Positions 11,561 through 22,606 of a stretch of 64,000 nt of DNA are shown here, piece after piece. A model generated the notes under the pieces. It searched no databases and was not told where the DNA came from. It saw nothing but the letters and a program-made list of their open reading frames with translations. The position numbers and the translations under genes were made by a program. The stretch is taken from positions 9,424,001-9,488,000 of the forward strand of contig JAGTYA010000024.1 in assembly GCA_024291935.2 (NCBI GenBank), given 5' to 3'. Origin of the DNA: Okapia johnstoni (taxonomy: Eukaryota; Chordata; Mammalia; Artiodactyla; Giraffidae). How positions within the stretch are numbered: the first letter of the stretch is position 1; each line of letters starts with the position of its first letter.

Positions 11561-11739
11561 TTCTCTTCATCATTTCTGAATGTTCTTCTTCACTTGTTGC
11601 CATCTTGAAGGGGCAGAAGCGACCTATGCAAGTGCTTTGAGCAAATCATGGCCCGTGGGAGTGCCCAGGGGGCAGCAGCTAGTTTCTGCCCCCACTTTCT
11701 CTTTTTCCCTCTCTCCTTTGAGTCAACCTTAAATGAAGA

Positions 11740-12020
11740 TAACAACCAACACAGCAAGCTAGCGAATATGACAAAGGAAGTAGACTCCTAGATACAGAGA
11801 ACAAACTGGTGGTTACCAGGGGGAAAGGGGTAGGGAGTAAGCGGTACAAACTGTTAGGTACAAAGTAAACTACAACATGGGGACTATAGCAAATATTTTA
11901 TAATAACTATAAATTTTTATAACTATAAACTATAAATTTAAAATTGTAAATCCCTATATTATATACCTGTCACTTGCATGACATTGTATATCAACTTTAC
12001 TTAAATTTTCTAAAAAACAA
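11740..12020 (+). mobile_element. L1 3' end, sense
   Basis: 'agagaacaaactggtggtta', 'ttataataactataaat' and 'cattgtatatcaactttact' follow the 3' UTR order of mammalian/cetartiodactyl L1. An internal AT duplication (AACTATAAA units near 11905-11935) is present. Confidence 0.8.
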
Positions 12021-12154
12021 GATAATAACCAACCAGTTTTTATTTATCCTTCTTCTATCCCCTCCCACCCATCCTTCTATCTCTAGCTTCTCTACCCATC
12101 TATTCAATTTAGAAAAAAATTGGGAATAATATACATTCATAGGACCTTAGCTTT

Positions 12155-12285
12155 GAAGGGCATTTTGTGATGTCCAGACTCTTCATTTTACTGATGAAAA
12201 AGCCAGGAAGCTCAGGGAGGAAGTGACTCACCAAGTGTAACAGCACATTAGGGTCAGTGTGGGGATGGCACCCCTAGGGGTCCCG
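12155..12285 (-). repeat. MIR SINE fragment, antisense
   Basis: 'ttcattttactgatgaaaaa' followed by 'aagtgactcaccaagtgtaa' resembles reversed MIR. Confidence 0.6.
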
Positions 12286-12289
12286 GCTT

Positions 12290-13355
12290 CCACTGCCTCT
12301 TCTGTGGCCCCGGTTACATTTAATCAGGGCAGAGTTGGAGAGCCTGGGACGGGGTGGGGGAGTCTATCTGGTGTGTGCTCTGCCCCCTTTCTGCCCTCAT
12401 CCCTCTTCCTATTTCAGCCCGTGTGATGCCCTCTGGAGCAGCTGAGTTGGCTGTTAGTGACAGCTCTCTGGTGGGTTGTTTCTAGGGCGTCATGGTTAGA
12501 AGAGCCACCTCCTCTTGAATATTTACCATGTGCCAGGAAATATTTACCATGGCACCCTAGGAAAGTCGTGATCAGGAGGTCAGCCCAAGATCTCAGCTGC
12601 TAAATGGCGCCTTTGGGAGGCCTTGCCCTGGCTCTTCTCCTGGAGTGGAAACCGCCTGTGCTCCTGGGAGTCGGAGGGTCTGCGCCCTCTGACCAGTTGT
12701 GGCTTGGGCAGTCTCGGATTCCTTTTCCTTACCTGTCAAGAGCAACACCCACCCTGCCTCCTTCTTGGAGCTCTGAGCACTGTAAAGCGCGTGGAAGATG
12801 TTGCCACCCTATGACTTGACTCTTCTCCCAGGCACAGCAGTGCCAACCAACTACTGTTATATCCTGCTTCCACCTCTCTATTTGTCTCCACAGGGTGAAA
12901 TGTGCCCCAAGAGAGCCACCCTGGGACCAGGGCTGGGCTGAGGACTGTGGGCGCCTGGTGGGGGTTTTGATGTGTGGTCTTTGATGTGGGGGCTGGAGGA
13001 TCAGGCGAGGATCCTGCTCTGGGGGGCCAGGATGGTGCCTGAGACAGTCACGTCTTTGTGAACCCTGCCTGGGGGCATCCGCCCACAGAAACCTGTTGAC
13101 TCAGAGCTGCCTCTTGCGGGGAGAAGCAGCCTCGAGGGGAAGGGGAACAATGAGCTTGTCTTGTTAAGAGCAGAGTCAGGTGGGGGACAGCGCTATATGA
13201 TTTGGGAAGCAGACTCAGGAGCCCTGTCAGTGCTTGGGAACGGAACTGGCTTCAATGCTGGCAGGGATGTGAGGCTCTGAAATGTGAGGAAAGGGTGTTG
13301 TCTCCTGCCGCTGTGTGATCGAGTCCCCACCTACTTCTCTCATCCTGTGCCACCT
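12290..13355. other. Unassigned sequence
   Basis: GC-moderate DNA with no supported exon. A short direct duplication of ATATTTACCATG lies near 12520-12551. Two overlapping plus-strand frames at 12604-12819 lack any recognisable domain. Confidence 0.4.
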
Positions 13356-13359
13356 TGTT

Positions 13360-13445
13360 CTTTGCTCCCTGCTCTCTGGCCCACACTGGCCATGCTTCAT
13401 CCTGCCTCAGGGCCTTTGCACATGCAGACTCCTGCCCTGAGATTT
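13360..13445 (+). repeat. L2 LINE fragment
   Basis: 'cctcagggcctttgcacatg' is a hallmark of the L2 3' region. Confidence 0.65.
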
Positions 13446-13554
13446 GTAAATTTTCAAATATGCAGAAAATTACAGAACATGATTAAGCAGATAAACTGGA
13501 TACCCATCTCTGAGTTGATATTAACGTTTTGGCACTTTTGCTTCAGACTCTCCC

Positions 13555-13705
13555 TTTTTTTTTTATTGTGATAAAACCATAAAACATTACTTTTGCCTTC
13601 TTAACCATTTTGAACTGTACAGTTCAGTAGTATATTTACATTACTGAACAATCGATTGCTAGAACTTTTTCACCTTATAAATTGAAACACTGTAGCCACT
13701 AAACA
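13555..13705 (-). mobile_element. Old L1 (L1M-type) fragment
   Basis: 'ttgaactgtacagttcagta' with upstream 'cttcttaaccatt' is the antisense L1M 3' UTR signature. Confidence 0.75.
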
Positions 13706-13708
13706 CTA

Positions 13709-13831
13709 AAGAAGGATTTACCTGACAGTCCAGGGGTTAAGACTCTGTGCTCCCAATGTGGGGGCACAGGTTCAGTCCCTGGTCAGGGAAGATCCTGCAT
13801 GCTGCATGGTGTACCCCAAAAGAAAAAAACA
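13709..13831 (+). mobile_element. CHR-type tRNA-derived SINE, short form
   Basis: A tRNA-like head (CAGTCCAGGGGTTAAGACTC), a B-box-like 'ggttcagtccctggtcaggg', and an A-rich tail. Confidence 0.8.
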
Positions 13832-13952
13832 GTGACGAATACGGGACAGTTCGTCCTTACATGGGGGGCCAAGTGCATCTTCTCCATATCATTCTAAGTT
13901 TAGTCTGTGCTGTAGCCAGCACAAAGCACTCGTGTTTTTTGTTTTTGCACTT

Positions 13953-14088
13953 TTTGTGTGTGTGTGTGTGTGGGGGTGGCCCTGCCACGTGACTTTTGGG
14001 ATCTTAGTTCTCTGACCAAGGATTGAACCTTGGCCCACGGCAGTGAGAGCACTGAGTCCTAACCACTGGACTGCCAAGGAATTCCCAG
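13953..14088 (-). mobile_element. CHR-type SINE with (TG)n at its tail side
   Basis: The reversed tRNA-like head 'ctaaccactggactgccaag' ends it. The T/GT-rich start (13955-13972) is the tail turned microsatellite. Confidence 0.85.
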
Positions 14089-14099
14089 AACACTTGTTT

Positions 14100-14386
14100 T
14101 GTTTTTATTCATGTATTTATTGTCAGTTGCCCTGAGTCTTTGTTGCTGTGCACAGGTTTTCTCTAGTTGCGATGAGGGGGGCTACTCTCTCGTGGTGGCG
14201 TGCAGGCTTCTCATTGCAGTGGCTTCTCTTGTTGTGCAGCACAGGTACCAGGCATGCAGGCTTCAGTAGTTGCAGCTCAAGGGCTTAGCTGCTCCTTGGC
14301 ATGTGAGATCTTCCCAGACCAGGGATTGAACCCACGTCCCCTGCATTGGCAGACAGATTCTTAACCACTAGACCACTAGGGAAGTT
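14100..14386 (-). mobile_element. CHR-2-type SINE
   Basis: Body 'ctctagttgcgatgaggggg', 'ttcagtagttgcagctcaag', and reversed head 'cttaaccactagaccactag'. It lies directly beside the previous CHR element in the same orientation. Confidence 0.9.
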
Positions 14387-14567
14387 TCTAACCATTTGTA
14401 TTCAAAATTCAAAAGCTATGAAAAATTATGCCCTGTCCTCCTTTCCCTGTCCTCCAAGCATCTTGTTCCTCTCAGAGGCCTCTGGTGGTATCAGTTTCTA
14501 GAATATGCTTTCTGAGATATTCAGTGCATGTGTACCTCTGTTTATTACACATGCATAGGTATGTGTA

Positions 14568-14782
14568 GGGCTTCCCAGGTGGTACAGTGGTAAAAAAATC
14601 TGACTGCCAATGGAGGGAATACAGAAGATGCGGGTTCGATCCCTGGGTCGGGAAGATCCCCTGGAGGAGGAAATGGCAACCTGCTCCAGTATTATTGCCT
14701 GGAAAATCCCATGGACAGAGGAACCTGCTGGGCTACAGACCATAGAGTCGCAATGAGTTGGATATGACTGAGCGACTGAGCA
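14568..14782 (+). mobile_element. Bov-tA SINE, full-length
   Basis: A tRNA-like head (GGGCTTCCCAGGTGG) with a canonical Pol III B box GGTTCGATCC at 14633-14642, then the BovA-derived half ending 'gatatgactgagcgactgag'. Flanking 'atgtgta' copies suggest a short target duplication. Confidence 0.93.
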
Positions 14783-14844
14783 CGTGTATGTGTATATGAT
14801 AGCAGTGATATCTACTGTTCTGTCTGTTGCCTTTTTAAATTTTT

Positions 14845-14958
14845 TGGTTATTTATTTATTTATTTTTATTTTAATTGGAGGCTAATTACTTTACAATATT
14901 GTGGTGTTTTTTTGCCATTCATTCACATGAATCAGCTATGGGCGTACATGTGTTCGTT
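14845..14958 (-). mobile_element. Bovid L1 3' end fragment
   Basis: 'aattggaggctaattacttt' and 'catgaatcagctatgggcgt' are antisense of the bovid L1 3' UTR. Short fragment. Confidence 0.8.
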
Positions 14959-14969
14959 GCCTTTTTTTT

Positions 14970-15800
14970 TAAAGTGAAGCTTTTATTTTAGAATAGTTTT
15001 AGTTTTATAGAAAGCTTGCAAGGATAGTGCAAAAAGTTCCTGTACACCTTCCATCCAGTTTGCCCCAGTGTTAACAGCTTGCATTAGTATGGTCCGTGTT
15101 TCATCAGTAAGGAACCAGCCCTGCTGCGCTTCTATGAACTAAACTCCGTGGTTGATTCTAAGTTCACTGGCTTCCCCCTAATGTCCATTTCCTGTCCTCA
15201 CCTGCCATCTAGGACATCCACTGTGTTCAGTTATCTTGTCTCTTTGGCCTTCTCTAGTCGGCGACAGCTCCTCAGGGTCCTCATTTCTGATGACCTTGAC
15301 AGTCTTGAGGAGTATTCATTGGTTAGGCGTTTTGTAGAACGTCCCTCATTTAGGGATTCTCTGATGTTTTTTTCCATGCCTACACTGGGGCTATGGGAGG
15401 AAGCCCACAGAGATGAAGTTACTTTATTGTCACTTCACCTTGGGGGGGGGTCATATGTTATCAACACGACTTCTCACCGTGACATTCCCTTGACCCTTAG
15501 GTTAAGGCAGAGTTTCCAAATTTCTCCACTAGTAAAGTTGCTCCCTCTGACCCCTTTCAATATTCTATTCTTTGGAAGGAAGTTGTGATGTGTAGCTCAC
15601 ACTTAAGGACAGGGGAGTTGAACGCCACCTCTTTGGGGTGAGTGAGCATCTACATAAATTCTTTGGCATTTTTGTATGTGGGAGACGCATCTCTTCTCCC
15701 CATTTATTAATTTGCAATCCAATCACTTATTAGTATCAGTATGGACACGTGGATATTAATTTTATACTATGAGCTATAATCAAAAATTTATAGGGACTTT
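14970..15800 (-). mobile_element. Old L1 (L1M-type) 3' UTR, long fragment
   Basis: Landmarks in antisense order: 'gcaaaaagttcctgtacacc', 'gatgaccttgacagtcttga', 'tttggaaggaagttgtgatg', 'tcagtatggacacgtggata'. A plus-strand 146-codon frame inside it is not a gene. Confidence 0.8.
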
Positions 15801-15864
15801 TATTCTTATAGGATCAGAAGAAGATGAGGTTCAGGGAAGGAAGCTGGTAGTTTTTTTATTTTCT

Positions 15865-17265
15865 TCTTTTAAATGAAGGCAAAATTCACATAATATAAAA
15901 CGAATCATTTAAGAGTGAACAATATGGTGGCATTTAGTTCATTTACAATGTTATGCAAGCATCACTTCTGCCTGGTTCCACAGCATTTTCATCATCCCCC
16001 AAGGAAATCTCATGCCTTTTAAACAGGCACTCTTCATTCCCCTTCCTTCTATGCCCTGGCAACCACCAATCTGTCTTCTGTCTCTATGGATTTGCCTATT
16101 CTGGACTTTTCACATAAATGGAAGCGTATAAAATGTAGCCTTTTGTGTCTTTTCGCTTAGTATAATGTGTTTGTGGTCCCCCATGCTACAACCTGCTTCA
16201 CTGCCTTTTCAGTTCAGTTCAGTCGCTCAGTCGTGTCCGACTCTTTGCGACCCCATGAATCGCAGCATGCCAGGCCTCCTTGTCCATCACCAACTCCCGG
16301 AGACTACCCAAATCCATGTCCATCGAGTCAATGATGCCATCCAGCCATCTCATCCTCTGTCGTCCCCTTCTCCTCCTGCCCTGAATCTTTCCCAGCATCA
16401 GGGTCTTTTCCAATGAGTCAGCTCTTCGCATCAGGTGGCCAAAGTATTGGAGTTTCAGCTTCAACATCAGTCCTTCCAATGAACACCCAGGACTGATCTC
16501 CTTTAGGATGGACTGGTTGGATCTGCTTGCAGTCCAAGGGACTCTCAAGAGTCTTCTCCAACACCACAGTTCAAAAGCATCAATTCTTCTGCACTCAGCT
16601 TTCTTTATAGTCCAACTCTCACATCCATACATGACCACGGGAAAAACCATAGCCTTGACTAGACGGACCTTTGTTGACAAAGTAATGTCTCTGCTTTTAA
16701 ATATGCTATCTAGATTGGTCATAACTTTCCTTCCAAGGAGTAAGCGTCTTTTAATTTCATGGCTGCAATCACCATCTGCAGTGATTTTGGAGTCCCAAAA
16801 AGTAAAGTCTGACACTGTTTCCACTGCCTTTGTTTGTATGTACCACAATTTGTTTACCCCTTCATTCTTTGCTGGACATCAGATTGTTTTCCATATGTCC
16901 TTTGGCTCTTGTGAGTAACATTGCTATAAACGTGCATATATGTGTATTTGCTTGCAGTTCTTTTGGATGGAATTGATGGGTCATTTTGAGGAACTGCCAA
17001 ACTGTTTTCCAAAATGGCTGTGCCATTTTATTGATACATTCCTCCCAGCATTGCCTGAGGTTTCCAATTTCTCCACATCCTTGCCTTCACTTGTTATTTT
17101 CATTAAAAAAATACAGAGCCATCCTAGTGAGTGTGAAGTGGTATCCCAGTGTGGTTTTGGGTTGCATTTCCCTAATGATTTGTGACGTTGAGCATCTTGT
17201 CGTGCGCTTATTGGCCATTTGTATGTCTTCTTCATCTTTTTCCCCCCAGGGAAGTGTGAGAAGGT
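15865..17265 (-). mobile_element. Old L1 (L1M-type) 3' UTR split by BovB
   Basis: The left part (15865-16208) carries 'ccctggcaaccaccaatctg'. The right part (16832-17265) carries 'actgccaaactgttttccaa' and 'gatttgtgacgttgagcatc'. The BovB tail at 16209-16821 interrupts what was one element. Confidence 0.85.
16209..16821 (-). mobile_element. BovB LINE, 5'-truncated, 209-codon open remnant
   Basis: Reading from 16848 down to 16219 on the minus strand, a continuous frame covers the C-terminal end of BovB ORF2, with motifs such as [24 protein letters not shown] and [14 protein letters not shown]. The 3' tail is CTGAA-type. The direct repeat cactgccttt at 16199-16208 and 16822-16831 is a 10-bp target duplication. 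The catalytic region is missing, so no enzyme can be made. Confidence 0.95.
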
Positions 17266-17279
17266 TAAAATAGACCTTT

Positions 17280-17550
17280 ATTTATTCACTTATTTCAGCT
17301 TCATTGAGGTATAACTGACATATATAATTGAGAGGTATTAGAAATGTACATCATAGTGATTTGATACACGTATAAATTGTGAAGGATTTTCTTCCCATCT
17401 AGGTAATTAATCCATCATCACCTTATTTATTTATTTATTTTTGGTGAAAACAGTTAATATCTACTCTCTGAGCAAATTTCAATTATACAGCGCAGTGTTA
17501 TAAACTAGAGTCACAATGTTTACATCAGATCTTCAAAACTTACTCATTCA
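17280..17550 (-). mobile_element. Old L1 (L1M-type) 3' end fragment
   Basis: 'cttcattgaggtataactga' marks the reversed 3' terminus. A TTTA-rich stretch lies near 17424-17441. Confidence 0.75.
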
Positions 17551-17554
17551 TTAG

Positions 17555-18010
17555 TACTGTCTAATCTTCAGACTCCACTCAAGTTTGCCCAGTTGTCCCA
17601 ACAATATCTTTTATAGTAAAGGATGCAATTCAGAATCATTTAGTTATCATGCTTTTTTTTTCTTCAGTCTGGAACAATTTCTGTCTTTCCTTAATTTTCA
17701 GTGATCTTGATACTTTTGAAGATTGCAGGTCAGTTACATTGTGTAGGCTGCATTGTGTAGGTTACATTGTGTAGTTACGTTGTGTTGTCTGGTGTTTCTT
17801 CAAAATTAGACTCAGGTTTTGCATCTTCAGCAGGAGTATCACAGAAGTGACGCTGGGGTTGTTCTCCGTGTATCCTCTCAGGTGAGTGATTTCGTTTTTT
17901 CCCCATTACCGCTGAAGTTCTTTTTGAGACCCTGATTCAGATGGTGTCTGCCACTTCTTCACTATCAAGTTATTCTTTTTCTCTTTGTAATTAATATGAA
18001 TTTTAGGAGG
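17555..18010 (-). mobile_element. Probable L1M 3' UTR debris
   Basis: The order of 'gcccagttgtcccaacaata', 'ttcagtgatcttgatacttt' and the following text parallels L1M 3' UTR sequence but is more diverged. It contains a local tandem of TTACATTGTGTAG-like units near 17729-17785. Confidence 0.55.
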
Positions 18011-18135
18011 TAGGAAACTTTAAATATCCCTGTCCTTATCAAACTCAATTTATTCATTTATTAATATATATTACTATTTCTTATTTTATTTGCTGGGTCA
18101 TAATCTGTTTTTAATTTTTAATAGACATTAATAAC

Positions 18136-18299
18136 CAATGCAGGAGACACAGGAGATTAGGGTTTGATTCTTGGGTTGGGAAGATCCCCTGGAGGAGGGA
18201 ATGGCAACCCACTCCAGTATTCTTGCCTGGGAAATCCCATAGACAGAGGAGCCTGGCAGGCTACAGTCCATGAGGTCACAAAGAGTCAGACATGATTAG
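18136..18299 (+). mobile_element. Bov-tA SINE, 5'-truncated
   Basis: Starts within the tRNA-like part ('aatgcaggagacacaggaga') and keeps the BovA half ('ccactccagtattcttgcct', 'aagagtcagacatgattagt'). Confidence 0.88.
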
Positions 18300-19721
18300 T
18301 GGGCAGGCACGAATTTTTAGAGCACTTTTAAGTTCACGGCAAAACTGAGTAGCAAGTAGAGATTCCCTATATGCCTCCTGTTCCCACACACAGCCTTTCC
18401 GACTATTAACATCTTGCACCAGTGGTGCATTTGTTACAGTTGATGAATCTATATCAACATTATTATTGGCCAAAGTCCATAGCTTACACTGAGATTCATT
18501 ATTGGTGTTGTGCAGTCTATGGCTTCAACAAATGTAGAATGACGTATACTCACTACTGTAGTATCATACAGACGGAATATCACTATCCTAAACATTTTCT
18601 GTGTTAAACCTATTTATCCCTCTCTCCCTGCTAAGCCTTGGAAACCACTGACCCTTTTACTCTCTCTAGAGTTTTGCCTTTTCCATAATGTCATATATTA
18701 GGCATCATACAGTATGAAGCCTTCTCAGATCAGCTTCTTTTAGTTAGTAATACTAACATAACTTTTCTCTATGTCTTTTCATGGGTTGATCAGTTTTGTT
18801 AGTGCTGACTAATAGTCCATTGTCTAGCTGTACCCCAGTTTATGGAACCTTTCTCTTACTGAAGAACACCTTGGCTGCTTCTAACAGTTATGCATAAAGC
18901 TGCTCTAAACGTCTCTGTTTAGGTTTTTGTGTGAATATAAGTTTTCAGTTCCTCTGAGTAAATACAAAGGAGTGTGATTGATGAATTGTATGGCAAGAGT
19001 ATGTTTAGTTTTGTAAGAAATTGCCAAACTGTCTTCCTAAGTGCACCATTTTGTATTCCTACCAGCAATGAATGGGGGTTCCTACAGCTCCACATTCTTG
19101 CCCGTATTTGGTGGTGTTAGTATTTTTGGTTTTGGCCATTTGAATAGATGTGTAGTGGTACCTTGTTGTTTTAATTTGCATTTCTCTGTTGGCATATGAT
19201 GTTGAGCAGTTTTTCATGTGCTTCTTAACCATGGATAAATCTTCTTTGGTAAGGTAATTTTTTAGGTCTTTTGTCTATTTTTAAATTGTTTTTAAAATTT
19301 GTTTTCTTATTATTGGGTTTCAGAAATTCTTTATATATTTTGAGTAACAGTCCTTTATCAGATGTGTCTTTTGCAAATACTTTCTCCCAATATGTGGCTA
19401 GTCTTATTCTCTTGATAGTCTTTTCCAGGGCAGAAGTTTTTAATTTTAATGAGTTTCAGTTTGTCAGTTATTTCTTTCATGGATCATGCCATGCCAAGGT
19501 CAAAAATATTTCCTTCTATGTTATCTTCTAGGAATTTTATAAGTTTGCATTTTACGTTTAAGTCTATGATGCATTTTGAGTTAATTTTTTATAACGAGTG
19601 TAAGGTTTATGTCTAGGTTAATTTTTTTGCAGGTGGGTGTCCAGTTGTTCCAGCACTGTTTGTTGAAAAGACTTGGCACCATCAAATTGCCTTTGCTCCT
19701 TTGTCAACTTGACTATGTTTG

Positions 19722-19934
19722 CATGCTGCTAAGTCACTTTAGTCATGTCTGACTCTTTGCAGTCCTATGGACTGTAGCCCGCCAGGCTCCTATGTCCACG
19801 TAATTTTCCAGGCAAAAGTACTGGAGTGGGTTGCCACTTCCTTCTCCAGTGGATCTGCCCAACCCAGGGATCGAACTCATGTCTTGGGCATTGGCAGGGG
19901 GATTCTTTACCACTAGTGCCACCTGGGAAGCCCC
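19722..19934 (-). mobile_element. Bov-tA SINE inside L1M
   Basis: BovA half first ('ctaagtcactttagtcatgt'), tRNA-like head last ('accactagtgccacctggga'). Flanks 'tgactatgttt' and 'tgactgtgctt' look like a mutated target duplication. Confidence 0.92.
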
Positions 19935-20404
19935 CATGACTGTGCTTATGTGGGGTTATCTCTGGGCTCTGTATTCTGTTCCATGGGCCTATTTGTCTAT
20001 TCTTTTGCCAGTATCACACTGCGTCTTGATTAACGTAGCTTTACAGTAAGTCTTGAGGTCTGGGACTGTCAGTCCTCCAACTTTGTTCTCCTTCAATATT
20101 ATGTTGGCTATTTTGAGTCTTTCACGTTTCCACATAAACTTTATGATCACTTTGTCAATATCTTCAAAATAACTTGCTAGGATTTGGGGATTACATTGAC
20201 TCTATAGATCAAGTTGGGAAAAATTGGTATCTTGACAATATTGAGTCTTACTACCTATGAACAAATAATATCTCTGTATTTAGTTCTTTGATGCCTTTCA
20301 TCAGAGTTTTGTAGTCTTCTTTACATAGATACTGCTTGTATTTTGGTATATTTAACCTATTTCATTTTGGGGAATGGTGCTAATGTCAATGGTATATTGC
20401 TTTT

Positions 20405-20537
20405 GTTCGTTTATTTTTCTGTTTTCTTGGCCATGCTGTGCAGCATGTGGGTCCTAGTTCCTCAATCAGAGATCGAACCTGTGAAACCTATAGTGAAAGT
20501 TTGGAGTCTTAACCACTGGATCACCAGGTAAGTCCTT
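20405..20537 (-). mobile_element. CHR-type SINE inside L1M, with TSD
   Basis: Reversed tRNA-like head 'cttaaccactggatcaccag'. Exact 12-bp target duplication tatattgctttt at 20393-20404 and 20538-20549. Confidence 0.92.
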
Positions 20538-20661
20538 TATATTGCTTTTCATTTCAAATTTCACTTACTCGTTGCTGGTATATGAGAAAGTGATTAAGTT
20601 TAGTATATTAACCTTATATCCTGCATTTTTTATAATTGCTTATTAGTTCCAGGAGTTTTTT

Positions 20662-21260
20662 GTTTAAGACACATTTTTAGGGTAGTTTCACATTTACAAT
20701 AAAATTAAAAGGGAGGTACAGAGATCTCCTATACACGCCCTGCCCCCACACATGTATGGCTTCTCCCAATATCAACATCATTTTTTTAGCCAAAGATAAA
20801 CCTAATTGACATGATAATTACCCATGGTTCAAAGTTTGCTTTAAGATTCACTCTTGGTGTTGTCTGTTCTGTGGGTTTGGACAAAGGTATAATGGTATGT
20901 ATCCATTACTATAATAGCATGCAAAATATTTTCACTGCCTTAAAATCCTCATGCTCTGCCTATTCATCTGCTTTCCACCATCTCCTGAGGAAAAAACCAT
21001 TGATTTTTTTTTTTTACTGTCTCCATTCTTTTACCCTTTCCATGACGTCCTGTAGTTGGAATTGCATAGTGTGTAGCCTTCTCAGATTGACTTCTTTTAC
21101 TTCGTGTTATGCATTTAAGGTGCCTCCAAGTCTTTTCATGACTTGATGGTTCACTTCTTTTCAGTGCCAAATAATATTCCATTGTCTGGATATACCACAG
21201 TCTATTTATCCTACTGAAGGACATCTTCTTTTCTTCCAGGTTTTAACAATTATAAATAGA
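20662..21260 (-). mobile_element. Second L1M 3' UTR copy
   Basis: 'ttaaaagggaggtacagaga', 'taatattccattgtctggat' and 'ataccacagtctatttatcc' repeat the pattern already seen at 18300-19000. This is therefore a separate element of a similar family in the same orientation. Confidence 0.8.
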
Positions 21261-21344
21261 GCTGGATTTCCAGGCATAGGTAGGGAAGAGATCTAAGAGA
21301 GGAGCCTTGGCAGGTATTTAAGAGTTGGATAGGAGTCAGCAAAG

Positions 21345-21450
21345 TAGCCTGAGTACATCAGTTACCTCATCTGTAAAATGGGTATAATACTTCTCTCATG
21401 GTATCATTAGGAACTGAGTTGATTCTTGTTAATGACTCTAATGGGTAAGC
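21345..21450 (+). repeat. MIR fragment
   Basis: 'cagttacctcatctgtaaaa' then TGGGTATAATAC is the MIR core. Confidence 0.75.
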
Positions 21451-21451
21451 T

Positions 21452-22150
21452 AACACTGACCTTTCCATTCCCCTTGCCTGCAACATGACTTCCATACTTT
21501 TTATTGCTCCCAGACTCTCCTATCTCTCTTACTTCCTTTCAGCATATCTTTCCCACTTTTCCTCATCTCTGCCTCCCAACACACTGAAGGAAGGGACCAT
21601 GTGATCCCTTTCCCCTCCTTTCAGTGGGGACCATCCCACTCAATGAACTCCTCCCTGTCACCTACCACCCAGTTTAAGAAAAATAACTCTACCATTATTT
21701 TTAAAGTCCTTTGTGTGCCACACTCTCAATCTTACCCCCTCACCTCACTCCTCAGAAGTAGTTTTAACAAGATGAATGTGTTTTGAAGAATGAATATTAT
21801 CTACGTTTCACATTTTTAAGCCTTATAAAAATGGAACCTTGTATTCTGCAACCTGCTTTCAGCATTCTAGAAATGTTAACATACCATTTACATAATCAAA
21901 TACTAAAATTAATACCATTTTTCTTTTCAACCAAATGTAAGCTAGAACTCCATTACCATGCTTCAATTCTACTGTTATCACAATATTTTAATTTTACTTT
22001 GGTTTTTAAATCTTACATGGTATTAATGGTTTGATCAATCTATATTGCTTAGAAATACTCACATATTCACCATCTTTCTTGCTTTCCATTCCTTCTTGAT
22101 TTTCTAAGCTTCCATCTAGTATTAATTTTCTCCTGACTGAAGAAATCCTT
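21452..22150. other. Unassigned AT-rich sequence
   Basis: No gene or confident repeat. The later part (21800-22060) resembles L1 3' UTR style text ('atggaaccttgtattctgca') but cannot be placed. Confidence 0.4.
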
Positions 22151-22298
22151 TATCATTAAAAAAATGTAAGGATCCATTTATGGCAAACCTGTTTGGTTTT
22201 CATTTGTTTAAAACTGTCTTTATTTTGGTCTCATTTTTAAAGGTACTTTCTCTAGATATAAAATTCTAGTTACATTTTTTCAATACATTGAAGACATT

Positions 22299-22606
22299 GA
22301 AAGTGAAAGTTGCTCAGTTGTATCTGATTCTTTGCGACCCCATGGACCATACAGTCCATGGAATTCTCCAGGCCAGAACACTGGAGTGGGTAGCATTCCC
22401 ATCTCCAGGGGATCTTCCCAACCCAGGGACTGAACCCAGGTCTCCTGCATTGCAGGCGGATTCTTTACCAGCTGAGTCACCAGGAAAGCCTAAGAATACT
22501 GGAGTGGGTAGCCTATCCCTTCTCCAGCAGATCTTCCCCAACCAGGAATTAAACCGGGGTCTCCTGCATTGCAGGCAGGTTCTTTACCAGATGAGCTACC
22601 AGGGAA
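22299..22606 (-). mobile_element. Bov-tA SINE with a tandemly duplicated tRNA-side segment
   Basis: After the normal reversed head (ending 'gctgagtcaccaggaaagcc') a second partial copy follows ('actggagtgggtagcctatc' to 'gatgagctaccaggg'). This gives about 308 bases instead of about 210. An exact 11-bp target duplication ttgaagacatt (22288-22298, 22607-22617) encloses both parts. Confidence 0.9.

Larger units (their letters stand above)
18300..20660 (-). mobile_element. L1M element, 3' UTR plus ORF2 C-terminal region (dead)
   Basis: The 3' UTR occupies about 18300-19250. The antisense of the ORF2 C-terminal half follows (about 19250-20660), recognisable from blocks such as 'ttctgttccatgggcctatt', 'ggttgttccagcac'-like text near 19650 and 'ggaaaaattggtatcttgac'. 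All frames are full of stops. It is interrupted by Bov-tA (19722-19934) and a CHR SINE (20405-20537). Confidence 0.85.

Noticed and set aside
14568..14650. Functional tRNA gene in the Bov-tA head
   Set aside because: Only the A/B-box-like regions survive. No cloverleaf or proper acceptor stem, and the element is a dispersed SINE.
16219..16848. 209-codon frame as a functional gene
   Set aside because: It is the C-terminal end of BovB ORF2, lacking catalytic motifs, inside an L1 fragment.
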